Below are positions 1 to 6,289 of a DNA stretch of 6,700 bases, one piece after another. The position numbers and the translations under genes are program-made. Within the stretch, counting starts at the first letter, position 1. Every line of letters begins with the position of its first letter. Under the pieces are notes generated by a model that worked only from the letters and a program-made list of their open reading frames with translations, was not told the origin of the DNA and did no database searches. This DNA comes from Rickettsia sp. Its GTDB lineage: Bacteria; Pseudomonadota; Alphaproteobacteria; Rickettsiales; Rickettsiaceae. Where the stretch lies: the NCBI GenBank assembly GCA_031254535.1, contig JAIRUG010000051.1:1-6700 (forward strand), given 5' to 3'.

Positions 1-189
1 CTATTAAATCCATTATTTCTGATATCTGCATATTCTTAAGTCATTATTTATATGAACTTAATTTATACACAATCTTTAGTTATATTTTAACACCTTTTTT
101 AACTTTCAACAGTTGTGGCATTCGCGTGCTCACGTACTAGTTGTATGCTCCGCTCGCTCATCCCTTGTTTTACGTTCCAATTCTCCAAA
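1..189. other. AT-rich region without a clear gene, containing a GC-richer block
   Basis: I see no convincing gene here. A GC-richer block at about 112-180 contrasts with its AT-rich surroundings and contains short words (CTCACGTAC, CGCTCGC) that also occur in the palindromic repeats elsewhere in the window, although it does not form the same hairpin. On the minus strand an ATG at 31-29 opens a frame (MQISEIMDLI) that runs off the window edge. A loose promoter-like pair, TTGAAA at 109-104 and TATAAC at 84-79 with 19 bases between, lies upstream of it. This could be the start of the next gene, but ten codons are too few to call it. Confidence 0.4.
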
Positions 190-327
190 TCATTTGAGTA
201 TATACAGATTTATTGATTGTCTTACTTTAACTACTAAACAGTCAAAATATACTATATGAGCAAATCTCTTAAAGTCTCTACGTAAATGAGCTAAGCATAC
301 TTGGAGATTATGACTTTTTCTATAGTT
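190..327 (-). pseudogene. Remnant of an IS66-like transposase
   Basis: Read on the minus strand, the frame starting just after the petC stop codon encodes a stretch containing QVCLAHLRRDFKRFA (303-259), then runs to a stop at 192-190. The pattern (V)C-x-AHLRRDF is characteristic of the central DDE domain of IS66-family transposases, where a similar C-W-AHLxRxF segment occurs. Only about 45 codons are present, with no start and no catalytic DDE residues visible, and the sequence after the motif no longer looks like the family. I read it as a decayed fragment of an insertion sequence that landed at the petC 3' end. It is in the same frame as petC and separated from it only by the petC TAA (330-328). 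The family assignment rests on one motif, so it is tentative. Confidence 0.5.
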
Positions 328-1524
328 TTACCCACTTTTTTCATGAGATATATTAACATCTTGCCAAATTCTATTTTTAGAGATATGAAAGAAAATTATA
401 AAAATTACTAAAAATATCATCACCTTCAAACCCATAGATTTACGGTTTTCCATTTCAGGTTCAGCAGCCCATTGTAAAAATACTGTAACATCCATAGCCA
501 TTTGTTCGACCGATGAGTTCGTTCCGTCTATATACTTTACTTGTCCATCTGTCAATGGAGCTGGCATGGCAATTTGACTATGCGGAAAATATGGATTGTA
601 ACTTAATCCTAGCATTAATTTAAAATTTTCAGGAGGATTAGTATAGCCAGTAAGTATGGAATATACATAATTTGCCCCATCAGGTCTTGCTTTAATAATC
701 AATGATAAATCAGGTGGATCTGCTCCGTTGTTGGCAGCTCTTGCTGCTTGTTCGTTAGGATAGGGGCGAACAAATGGATCAGATGGTAGAGCTGGTCTTT
801 CAAACATTTCTCCTGAGTCATTTGGACCATCTTGCACAGTGTAATTTTTGGCTATTTCTTTAATTTCTTCATCTGAAAATCCTAGATCTTTAAGATTACG
901 ATAATATAAATTATTAAGACCATGACAGCTACTGCATACTTCTTTATAGACCTGAAAGCCACGTTGAGCAGCTTTTCTATCAACGCTAGCAAAAATTCCG
1001 TCAAATGACCAAGCAATCTTTTTTGTAGGCAATGCTTCGTTGTTGGCAGTAACAGTAGTTGATATTAACAAAACTAACAAACAAAGGTAAAACTTGATAT
1101 AAGAGGTATAGCTAACCTGATTAGCATTTAGCCATAGTAAACTGGTGTCATTGCGAGTAGACACTTTAGTGGCATTGATGCAATCCATATGATAAGTTTC
1201 ATGGATTGCCACGCTCACGTACGTTCGCTCGCAATGACGTGTATGCAACCCAAAGGTCATTGCGAGAGCATGTAATGGTCGAAGCAATCCATTTTTGGTT
1301 ACTTTTATGGATTGCTTAGTCGGTCTGAAGCTTCCTAGCAATGGTGGTGTGTTATACGTCATTGCGAGACCACGTAGTGGTCGAAGCAATCCATTTCTAT
1401 TCACTTTCCTGGATTGCTTCGTCGACCTAACTCGCTCATCGCAATGACGGTGTGTTGTAGTGTGGCTCCTCGCTAATAGCGGAGTAATGCTAATCTGGTT
1501 AGCTATAATTTTATCATCTTTCAT
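328..1524 (-). CDS. petC: Cytochrome c1 with a repeat-derived N-terminal extension
   Basis: This is the haem c subunit of respiratory complex III (ubiquinol-cytochrome c reductase). It takes electrons from the Rieske protein and passes them to a soluble cytochrome c on the periplasmic side. The frame has 398 codons, where bacterial homologues of this type are usually about 250. Residues from about 161 onward are a normal cytochrome c1: haem-binding CSSCH at 197-201, the [20 protein letters not shown] region at 242-261, ADPPDLS at 268-274, the likely axial Met at 320 in IAMPAPL, and a C-terminal membrane anchor at about 365-380. A hydrophobic signal peptide lies at about 143-158, with a plausible cleavage after TVTA (160). 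Residues about 6-140 are encoded by a block of palindromic repeats. The ATG at 1524 overlaps the petB TGA (ATGA), which favours translational coupling and is why I keep this start. An internal ATG at 1188 (codon 113) is the nearest alternative before the signal peptide. No stop interrupts the frame. Confidence 0.9.
   Translation of the reverse strand: MKDDKIIANQISITPLLARSHTTTHRHCDERVRSTKQSRKVNRNGLLRPLRGLAMTYNTPPLLGSFRPTKQSIKVTKNGLLRPLHALAMTFGLHTRHCERTYVSVAIHETYHMDCINATKVSTRNDTSLLWLNANQVSYTSYIKFYLCLLVLLISTTVTANNEALPTKKIAWSFDGIFASVDRKAAQRGFQVYKEVCSSCHGLNNLYYRNLKDLGFSDEEIKEIAKNYTVQDGPNDSGEMFERPALPSDPFVRPYPNEQAARAANNGADPPDLSLIIKARPDGANYVYSILTGYTNPPENFKLMLGLSYNPYFPHSQIAMPAPLTDGQVKYIDGTNSSVEQMAMDVTVFLQWAAEPEMENRKSMGLKVMIFLVIFIIFFHISKNRIWQDVNISHEKSG
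1147..1239. repeat. Palindromic repeat unit A
   Basis: Hairpin-forming unit running from GTCATTGCGAG to CTCGCAATGACG, with central arms GCAATCCAT and ATGGATTGC around a short loop. Its right arm (about 1199-1239, containing CACGCTCACGTACGTTCGC) is essentially identical to the right arm of the unit ending at 6400. It lies inside petC. Confidence 0.8.
1256..1344. repeat. Palindromic repeat unit B, with one end eroded
   Basis: Same architecture as its neighbours: GTCATTGCGAG, then GTCGAAGCAATCCA, an AT-rich loop, TGGATTGCTTAGTCGG. The far end reads AGCAATGG instead of CGCAATGAC, so that tip has decayed. Its left arm is closely similar to that of unit C, in the same orientation. It lies inside petC. 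Confidence 0.75.
1357..1449. repeat. Palindromic repeat unit C
   Basis: Runs from CGTCATTGCGAG to CGCAATGACG with inner arms GTCGAAGCAATCCA and TGGATTGCTTCGTCGAC around a short loop. It is a direct neighbour and near-copy of unit B. On the petC strand, units B and C yield similar peptides (NGLLRPL-x2-LAMT twice), which shows the duplicated origin of the extension. Confidence 0.8.
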
Positions 1525-2732
1525 ATAGAATCCGGTAATGGCAGAGTTTTTTCATACTTGCTAATTAGAGGTATTGCAATGAGAAAATGAAAGAAATAAT
1601 AAGTAGCAGCAAATCGACTTAAGGTAATATAAGGTTCTTCTGCTGGTTGTCCTCCAAGATATCCTAATACCAAACAGTCAACTATAAGTAGCCAAAAAGC
1701 TATACGAAACATTGGTCTATAATTAGCACTTCTAACTTTTGAGCTGTCAAGCCAAGGTAAAACAAATAATAACAAAATACTAGAAAACATTAATATTACA
1801 CCACCTAGCTTTGACGGTACTGCACGTAAAATAGCATAAAACGGCAGAAAATACCATTCGGGAACTATATGAGTTGGAGTAACCAAAGGATTGGCTGGTA
1901 CATAATTATCAGGATGTCCTAAATAATTTGGTTGGAAAAAGACAAAAAACGCAAATATTAGAAAGTAAACACCGAATCCAACAAAATCTTTTACCGTATA
2001 ATACGGATGGAAAGGAATAGTATCTTTAGATGATTTAACATCGATACCCTTGGGATTATTTGATCCATGAATATGTAGTGCTACTAAATGGAGTAATACT
2101 AAAGCTAGTATAATAAAAGGCAATAAATAATGTAAAGCAAAAAACCTATTAAGTGTAGGATTGTCAACTGAAAACCCTCCCCAAAGCCAGGTAACTATTG
2201 ATTTGCCAATGATAGGTATAGCTGAAAATAAATTGGTGATTACAGTTGCTCCCCAGTAGCTCATTTGCCCCCAAGGTAGCACATATCCCATGAAGGCAGT
2301 AGCCATCATGGTAAGAAAAATTATTATGCCTATATGCCATAATAACTCTCTAGGTTTTTTGTATGAGCCATAATATAACCCTCTACAGATATGTAGATAA
2401 ACAGCGGCAAAAAACATTGAGGCCCCAACTGAGTGTATATAACGTATTAGCCAACCATAATTGACATTACACATAATTTTTTCAACACTCTCGAAGGCAT
2501 AATCGACGTGAGGGGTATAATGCATAGCCAAAATAATGCCAGTGATTATCTGAATTACTAGGGCAATACCAGCTATTGACCCTAAGTTCCATAGATAACT
2601 CAAATTCTTGGGTGTTCGGTATTCGCCTAAGTGTTTAAAAAACGAGAAAATAGGTAGCCGGTAATCTATCCATTCTATTATCGCATTAGATTTGTTTGAG
2701 TTGGATTCCTCAGGATAATTACTTTCGTTCAT
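1521..2732 (-). CDS. petB: Cytochrome b of the bc1 complex
   Basis: This is the membrane core of complex III. It binds haems bL and bH and carries the quinol-oxidising (Qo) and quinone-reducing (Qi) sites. The 403-residue length fits a full bacterial cytochrome b. The four haem ligands are present with the expected 14-residue spacing: His100 and His114 in the helix B region ([15 protein letters not shown]), and His201 and His215 in the helix D region ([14 protein letters not shown]). The Qo-site PEWY motif is at 291-294, followed by [17 protein letters not shown]. About eight hydrophobic membrane helices can be traced. The start lies 6 bases after the petA stop, with GGA overlapping that stop as a weak ribosome-binding sequence. 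Its TGA overlaps the petC ATG. Nothing looks damaged. Confidence 0.98.
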   Translation of the reverse strand: MNESNYPEESNSNKSNAIIEWIDYRLPIFSFFKHLGEYRTPKNLSYLWNLGSIAGIALVIQIITGIILAMHYTPHVDYAFESVEKIMCNVNYGWLIRYIHSVGASMFFAAVYLHICRGLYYGSYKKPRELLWHIGIIIFLTMMATAFMGYVLPWGQMSYWGATVITNLFSAIPIIGKSIVTWLWGGFSVDNPTLNRFFALHYLLPFIILALVLLHLVALHIHGSNNPKGIDVKSSKDTIPFHPYYTVKDFVGFGVYFLIFAFFVFFQPNYLGHPDNYVPANPLVTPTHIVPEWYFLPFYAILRAVPSKLGGVILMFSSILLLFVLPWLDSSKVRSANYRPMFRIAFWLLIVDCLVLGYLGGQPAEEPYITLSRFAATYYFFHFLIAIPLISKYEKTLPLPDSI

Positions 2733-2738
2733 AAATAA

Positions 2739-3248
2739 TTATCCGATTTTAATTTTTGTATCAGAAATAAATTCATATGGTGGGACAGCCAAGTTTAAAG
2801 GTGCTGGTCCTTTGCGAACACGACCAGATGAATCATATTGAGAGCCGTGGCATGGGCAAAACCAACCATCATAATCACCCTGGTTTGCAAGTGGTACACA
2901 ACCTAAATGTGTACAAATTCCTATAGTTACCAACCACTTATCATGTCCAGATTTTACTCTATCTTGGTCAAGTTCAGGGTCTATTAGCTCGGAAAGATTC
3001 ACATTTCTTGCCTCAGCAATTTTTTCTGGAGTTCTATTAGTAATAAAAACTGGCTTGCCTTGCCATTTAACAGTGAGAGTTTGACCTGGTTGGATGTGAG
3101 ATAAATCCACTTCTATTGAAGATAGAGCAAGAACATCTGCTGAAGGATTGAATGAATCAACAAGAGGGTAGGTAGCACACGCAGCTCCAACCACAACCAT
3201 ACTGTTGGCAGTTAAGGTTATAAAATCTCTACGGGTTGCCTTATTCAT
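2739..3248 (-). CDS. petA: Rieske iron-sulfur subunit of the bc1 complex
   Basis: This is the 2Fe-2S subunit of complex III, which moves electrons from quinol at the Qo site to cytochrome c1. The protein is 169 residues long, within the usual bacterial range. The N-terminus has a twin-arginine motif ([10 protein letters not shown], residues 5-14) followed by a hydrophobic segment at about 15-34, consistent with Tat-dependent export and retention as a membrane anchor. The cluster-binding boxes are intact: CTHLGC at 112-117 (Cys112, His114 and the disulfide Cys117) and CPCHGS at 131-136 (Cys131, Cys133, His134). The GPAP turn follows at 147-150. It is the first gene of petABC. No strong Shine-Dalgarno sequence precedes its ATG, which is the first in-frame start giving the twin-arginine motif near the terminus. 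Confidence 0.98.
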   Translation of the reverse strand: MNKATRRDFITLTANSMVVVGAACATYPLVDSFNPSADVLALSSIEVDLSHIQPGQTLTVKWQGKPVFITNRTPEKIAEARNVNLSELIDPELDQDRVKSGHDKWLVTIGICTHLGCVPLANQGDYDGWFCPCHGSQYDSSGRVRKGPAPLNLAVPPYEFISDTKIKIG

Positions 3249-3304
3249 AACAATTAGTATTTGACATAAACTGATCAGTATAATTTATAGATATCTACGT
3301 AATA

Positions 3305-3333
3305 ATGTTACTATAAAAATAACAAAAAATCAA
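3305..3333 (-). promoter_or_regulatory. Candidate promoter for petABC
   Basis: On the minus strand TTGATT (3333-3328) is followed after 17 bases by TAACAT (3310-3305), a reasonable sigma-70-type pair about 60 bases before the petA ATG. It lies between the inverted-repeat element at 3343-3504 and petA, so petABC may have its own promoter. In DNA this AT-rich such pairs arise by chance, so this is only a candidate. Confidence 0.3.
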
Positions 3334-3342
3334 GGATAGCTT

Positions 3343-3504
3343 AGGCTCTGTGAATAAAATTTTAATTGTCTAGATTTCGACTCTTTTTAGCTGCAAATTA
3401 TAAGATTTTTTTGAAATAGAACTAACTATTCCGACAAAAATCTTATTAATTTTCGCTTTAAAATACTCAAAATTTAGACAATTAAAATTTTGTTCACAGA
3501 GCCT
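3343..3504. repeat. Long inverted-repeat, MITE-like element upstream of petA
   Basis: About 162 bases whose ends are inverted copies of each other. AGGCTCTGTGAA-x-AAAATTTTAATTG at the left is mirrored at the right end, and matching continues with decay almost to the centre (AAGATTTTT on both sides). The whole element could fold into one imperfect hairpin. Ends beginning GGCTCTGTG resemble the terminal repeats of some IS5-group insertion sequences, so a non-autonomous derivative of such an element is plausible. No coding potential is seen and I could not find a convincing target-site duplication. It sits between the 147-residue membrane protein gene and petA, where it could act as a transcription terminator or attenuator. 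Confidence 0.75.
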
Positions 3505-3530
3505 CAAAACAGTATATATATCTATTATTC

Positions 3531-3974
3531 TCACTTACCATCAGTTGATTTATTACCACTATCCGTAGAATCACTAGGAGAATCATAGGGATTGCGATAA
3601 GGCAGCATTTCTGGTACTGTTCCATCTTTAGGTAGTAACTTATTTAATCCGTCCTCTAAAGTTTTCTCCCCTGTTTCTTCTCTAACCTCGTATTTTGGCG
3701 GATCTCCTAGACATTTCCAGAAATTAGTTAAACTTTCAAAGTTGGAACCTAACTTGGGGGTACAGTGTTGGGCAATTGATTGGGAGGTATCAAGAATTTC
3801 AGTTGTAGCAGTGGTTACATATCTTATAAATCCAATTTGTTCAAGCCCCTTAGCTACCCAAAATAGTATTACCAGAGAAGCAACAGCCATCATAACATAC
3901 CATTTGGCTATGATGCCCCACAAAAACATCCCCATAGGGTTAGCTGCTATTAATCTTCTTAAAGCTTGCCACAT
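3531..3974 (-). CDS. Single-pass membrane protein of unknown function, possibly DUF2670-like
   Basis: Hypothetical protein of 147 residues. It has a positively charged start (Arg6, Arg7), one hydrophobic membrane segment at about 23-42, a middle region with two cysteines (Cys71 and Cys88), and a hydrophilic tail rich in Ser, Asp, Lys and Gly from about 125 on. The charge pattern suggests the N-terminus is cytoplasmic and the C-terminal two thirds lie in the periplasm, where the two cysteines could pair. From memory it resembles a small family restricted to Rickettsia (DUF2670), but I cannot confirm this without a search. It sits in the same direction between ccmB and petABC, which hints at a link with respiratory-complex assembly but does not show one. 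The start is the first ATG giving a short charged segment before the membrane helix. Confidence 0.75.
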   Translation of the reverse strand: MWQALRRLIAANPMGMFLWGIIAKWYVMMAVASLVILFWVAKGLEQIGFIRYVTTATTEILDTSQSIAQHCTPKLGSNFESLTNFWKCLGDPPKYEVREETGEKTLEDGLNKLLPKDGTVPEMLPYRNPYDSPSDSTDSGNKSTDGK

Positions 3975-4084
3975 ATATAATTACCGAAAAATGATTAAAA
4001 GACCTACGACTAGAAATTACATGAATTATAATAAAATAACAATTTTTTTATTAGTGCAAGGGTCAGTATGGTATATAATAAAAA

Positions 4085-4732
4085 TTAAATGTTGTAAATA
4101 TTCTTAATTAGATAGGATGAGAGATAAAATATGATCGGTAAAAGAAACATATTGATGCCAATCATAACAAAAATTAGATTTATATTATCAAAATTTTGTA
4201 AAACAAGACCGCTAAGTATTATGCTGGGTATTAGTAGTGGCATGATTAATATTGCTAGCAGGTTAGTATTTGACCTAAAATAGCTTTGAATAGCTCCAAT
4301 TAAAACTAATAGGCTACTGGACAGAATTAATAGTAGAGTTAAAGTGATAAAAAGATAGCTTACTGTTACCATATCAAGATCGAAGATAATATAAATTATT
4401 GGCATATTTAATAGAGAGCTAGTAAAGGTGCTAAAAATTAGGGTAATTAATTTAGCAGCAATAATTTCACTTTCATTGAAGCTAGATAGTAGTAACTCTA
4501 AACTTCCATCCTCAACATCTTGCTGAAATATTAGACTAGAAAAGCCAATTAGAGCTATCGGTAAAACAATTACTGAAAAAATGATTCCAAATTTTTTAAT
4601 ATCTGTTTGGTCATTAATTAAAGCAGTACTGAAAACACAAAATAAAAAAAATGTAAATAAATATTTACTAAGATTATTAATACGATTTTGAGTTAAATAT
4701 TCCCATTTTATTAGTTGTATTAGTTTATACAT
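4085..4732 (-). CDS. ccmB: Haem exporter subunit B, cytochrome c maturation
   Basis: CcmB is the integral membrane subunit of the CcmAB(CD) ABC transporter, which drives release of haem-loaded CcmE so that haem can be attached to c-type cytochromes. With the start at 4732 the protein has 215 residues, close to the family's usual 220 or so, and begins MYKLIQLIKWEYL, typical of CcmB. Six hydrophobic segments are visible. Family-like motifs are FQQDVEDGSLELLL at 69-82 and MPLLIPSIILSGL at 164-176. The frame is open upstream to an ATG at 4822, but those 30 extra codons derive partly from the palindromic repeat and lack any CcmB-like sequence, so I reject that longer start. No clear Shine-Dalgarno sequence is seen. 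The haem-maturation role fits with petC nearby; ccmA is not in the window. Confidence 0.9.
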   Translation of the reverse strand: MYKLIQLIKWEYLTQNRINNLSKYLFTFFLFCVFSTALINDQTDIKKFGIIFSVIVLPIALIGFSSLIFQQDVEDGSLELLLSSFNESEIIAAKLITLIFSTFTSSLLNMPIIYIIFDLDMVTVSYLFITLTLLLILSSSLLVLIGAIQSYFRSNTNLLAILIMPLLIPSIILSGLVLQNFDNINLIFVMIGINMFLLPIIFYLSSYLIKNIYNI

Positions 4733-4785
4733 ATAACTATAGTCACAATTAATCTTAGCTAATTCATGCGAGTTGGCAATTAAAA

Positions 4786-4884
4786 CGTCATTGTGAGGAG
4801 GTGCGAAGCCCGAACGAAGCAATCCTTTTTTTACCTACTTTCCTGGATTGCCACGTCGTGCTTTCAGTGCTCCTCGCAATGACG
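4786..4884. repeat. Palindromic repeat unit G between mnhB and ccmB
   Basis: A full-length unit: CGTCATTGTGAGGAG, then CGAAGCAATCC, a T-rich loop, CCTGGATTGCCACG, and CTCCTCGCAATGACG at the far end. Its left arm (GGTGCGAAGCCCGAACGAAG) is found inverted and almost unchanged in the half-unit at 6515-6554. It overlaps the open reading frame upstream of ccmB and lies in the space between the antiporter genes and ccmB. Confidence 0.8.
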
Positions 4885-4915
4885 ACCTTTCAATTATCAT
4901 TTTCTTAAACTGACG

Positions 4916-4935
4916 CCTATGCATTGTTGCATAGG
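4916..4935. terminator. Short perfect hairpin after mnhB, possible terminator
   Basis: CCTATGCA-TTGT-TGCATAGG forms a perfect 8-base stem with a 4-base loop, starting 13 bases past the mnhB stop codon in transcription order. No run of T follows it on the minus strand, so it is not a classic intrinsic terminator. It could instead stabilise the 3' end of the antiporter transcript or be a remnant of another repeat. Confidence 0.35.
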
Positions 4936-4948
4936 GAAGAGTTATTGT

Positions 4949-5395
4949 CTAATGTTTTTTAATCTGGTCATTTTTAATAATATTGCTTGCAGCTATAATA
5001 GAATATATCAAGCACATAACCGATGCAACGCAGAGTCCAACACCAATTTCAATGATAGAAATACCAATATGTTGAGCTAGTAATTTATCATGTGCCAGAG
5101 AATAATAGTTTAAATAATTATCATCAAATAATATTGATACCATACCGGTTAGGGCATAGATCAATACTCCGATAGTAGCTATACTAACTAGTAAATCAAT
5201 AGAAAAATATTGCCTTAATTTAAATTGACCATGGACTAAATCAAAACCAATTATCGTAGAAGCAAATATAGTGCCAGCCTGGAATCCCCCCCCTGATGAT
5301 GCTTCACCATTAATTTGAATATATAGAGCATATAAAAATATATAAGGTAAGATGAAAAGAGTAATATGTTTTATAATAACAAAATTTTTAAGCAT
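4949..5395 (-). CDS. mnhB: Mrp/Mnh-type cation/proton antiporter subunit B
   Basis: MnhB (MrpB) is a small membrane subunit of the multi-subunit Na+(K+)/H+ antiporter, which exchanges monovalent cations for protons across the inner membrane. With the start at 5395 the protein has 148 residues and begins MLKNFVIIKHITLFILPY. It has four hydrophobic segments and the family signature GEASSGGGFQAG at 30-41, matching the conserved (G/H)-x-SPGGGFQ-G region of MnhB proteins. The frame is open to an ATG at 5443, but that would give a 56-base overlap with the preceding gene and a Tyr/Lys-rich leader unlike the family, so 5395 is preferred, with an 8-base overlap of the upstream stop. It is the third gene of a tightly packed operon. 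Confidence 0.88.
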   Translation of the reverse strand: MLKNFVIIKHITLFILPYIFLYALYIQINGEASSGGGFQAGTIFASTIIGFDLVHGQFKLRQYFSIDLLVSIATIGVLIYALTGMVSILFDDNYLNYYSLAHDKLLAQHIGISIIEIGVGLCVASVMCLIYSIIAASNIIKNDQIKKH

Positions 5396-5972
5396 CTTTA
5401 GTATTTTTTTGTGAGAATAGTAATAATATTGATATTCCAGCAATTAAAATGACGGCAGTTTCTCCAAGAGTATCATAACCTCTATAGCTAGCTAGTAGTG
5501 CTGCGACAAAAGAGGGAATACCAATGTCACTTTTAGTATGTTCAATATAATATTTGGTTAGATGATTTTGCAATGGAGAATCTATATATCCATATTCTAA
5601 TAAATCAAGCCCTGCGAAGGTGAGCACTACTATAAAAATTACACATATAATTGATGAACTTATTACTCGCATTGGTTTAAGATTAACTTTCTGTATGGTT
5701 GGCAATTTGCTTAAAAATCCTAAAAATACACAGCTAGATAAACAGGCAGCAAGAGCTACTTCAGTCATTGCTACATCGGGAGCGTCCATGAGTAGATAAG
5801 ATAAACCAATAAGTAAACTAAACATAGAACTTATTAACATTGTTTTTAATAAAGAATTACAAAATATAAGCTTAATTGATATGACAACAAGCATTATCAA
5901 GATTACCATAAGCAACCAACTAGCTAGTTGGAAATTTATTATTTCTGGTATAATAAATAAACGATTAATCAT
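5388..5972 (-). CDS. MbhD/MbhE-type antiporter subunit, equivalent to the MrpA C-terminus
   Basis: A 194-residue membrane protein made of the two modules that form the C-terminal part of MrpA in larger systems. The first is an MbhD/DUF4040-like part with APDVAMTEVALAACLS at 64-79. The second is an MbhE-like part with SFVAALLASYRGYDTLGETAVIL at 154-176. About six hydrophobic segments are visible. In complete Mrp complexes this region lies next to MrpB and the NuoL-like domain of MrpA. Here the NuoL-like domain is absent from this gene, so the protein must work with a separate NuoL/NuoM-like subunit encoded elsewhere, if it works at all. Its ATG overlaps the mnhG stop (ATGA) and its end overlaps mnhB, so the three genes are surely co-transcribed. 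Some annotations call such proteins subunit B. Confidence 0.85.
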   Translation of the reverse strand: MINRLFIIPEIINFQLASWLLMVILIMLVVISIKLIFCNSLLKTMLISSMFSLLIGLSYLLMDAPDVAMTEVALAACLSSCVFLGFLSKLPTIQKVNLKPMRVISSSIICVIFIVVLTFAGLDLLEYGYIDSPLQNHLTKYYIEHTKSDIGIPSFVAALLASYRGYDTLGETAVILIAGISILLLFSQKNTKDA

Positions 5973-6265
5973 TTTAATTCTTTTGTGTTATTTGGACTTA
6001 ATAAGGCAGCCTTGCCAATTGCATGAGTAGATACCGGGTTTAATATTAAAATCAATATAGCCGCAAAAACTAATTTAAAAGAGCTAGTAAAATCATGTTG
6101 TAAAAATGCAAGACCAACAAGTGATAAAGGTACTCCACAACATTCAATTACACTAGCAGCATGAATTTTTGTATAAAAGTCAGGAAATCTAAAGAGTCCT
6201 ACAATGCCAGAAAATATTGCTATAATTCCAACTAAGATTAATCCATAACCAATAACAAATATCAT
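5969..6265 (-). CDS. mnhG: Mrp/Mnh-type cation/proton antiporter subunit G
   Basis: MnhG (MrpG) is a small accessory membrane subunit of the monovalent cation/proton antiporter. The protein has 98 residues and three hydrophobic helices, typical for the family. The conserved GLFRFPDFYTKIHAAS at 23-38 matches the (L)PDFYTRLHAA signature, and NPVSTHAIGKAA at 76-87 matches the C-terminal NPVTAHAIARAA-type motif. The start is supported by a good ribosome-binding site, GAGG at 6275-6272, six bases upstream of the ATG. It is the first gene of the operon, with its TGA overlapping the next gene's ATG. The mnhE and mnhF genes that usually precede mnhG are not between it and the insertion sequence at the edge. 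Confidence 0.93.
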   Translation of the reverse strand: MIFVIGYGLILVGIIAIFSGIVGLFRFPDFYTKIHAASVIECCGVPLSLVGLAFLQHDFTSSFKLVFAAILILILNPVSTHAIGKAALLSPNNTKELK

Positions 6266-6271
6266 AAATAT

Positions 6272-6275
6272 CCTC
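6272..6275 (-). promoter_or_regulatory. Ribosome-binding site of mnhG
   Basis: GAGG on the minus strand (within TGAGGATATT), six bases before the ATG at 6265. It is one of the few clear Shine-Dalgarno sequences in the window and fixes the mnhG start. Confidence 0.75.
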
Positions 6276-6289
6276 AGAAATTAAATTTA

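Larger units (their letters stand above)
1107..1507. mobile_element. Composite palindromic-repeat insertion inside petC
   Basis: About 401 bases bounded by a 22-base inverted repeat (1107-1128 and 1486-1507) that matches at 21 of 22 positions; each arm contains GCTAACC-x-GATTAGC read from the outside in. Inside lie three palindromic units of about 90 bases (1147-1239, 1256-1344, 1357-1449). Each unit has GTCATTGCGAG at one end, GCAATCC and GGATTGC around a short AT-rich loop, and CGCAATGAC at the other end. The block encodes codons about 6-140 of petC without a stop. It resembles in behaviour the Rickettsia palindromic elements (RPEs), which are known to insert in frame in protein genes. I cannot assign it to a numbered RPE family. 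Confidence 0.75.

Noticed and set aside
1..31. Start of another minus-strand gene (ATG at 31-29)
   Set aside because: Only ten codons are visible before the window edge and the promoter-like sequence upstream is weak, so it is not called as a gene.
1107..1507. CRISPR array, because of several regularly spaced repeats
   Set aside because: The units are about 90-base hairpins that adjoin closely, without short identical repeats and unique spacers, and there are no cas genes.
3975..4084. Promoter or small gene between ccmB and the hypothetical membrane protein gene
   Set aside because: The 110 bases contain several TATAAT-like words, as any AT-rich stretch would, but no pair with a good -35 box at proper spacing and no supported reading frame.
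3742..4107. Plus-strand open frame of 121 codons
   Set aside because: It lies mostly antisense to the 147-residue membrane protein gene, runs against all neighbours, and has no recognisable domain. Its second half is translated AT-rich intergenic DNA.
4733..4822. Longer N-terminus for ccmB starting at 4822
   Set aside because: The extra residues come partly from the palindromic repeat and have no CcmB character; the start at 4732 gives the normal family length.
5396..5443. Longer N-terminus for mnhB starting at 5443
   Set aside because: It would overlap the preceding gene by 56 bases and add a Tyr/Lys-rich leader. The ATG at 5395 gives a normal MnhB start with a small overlap.
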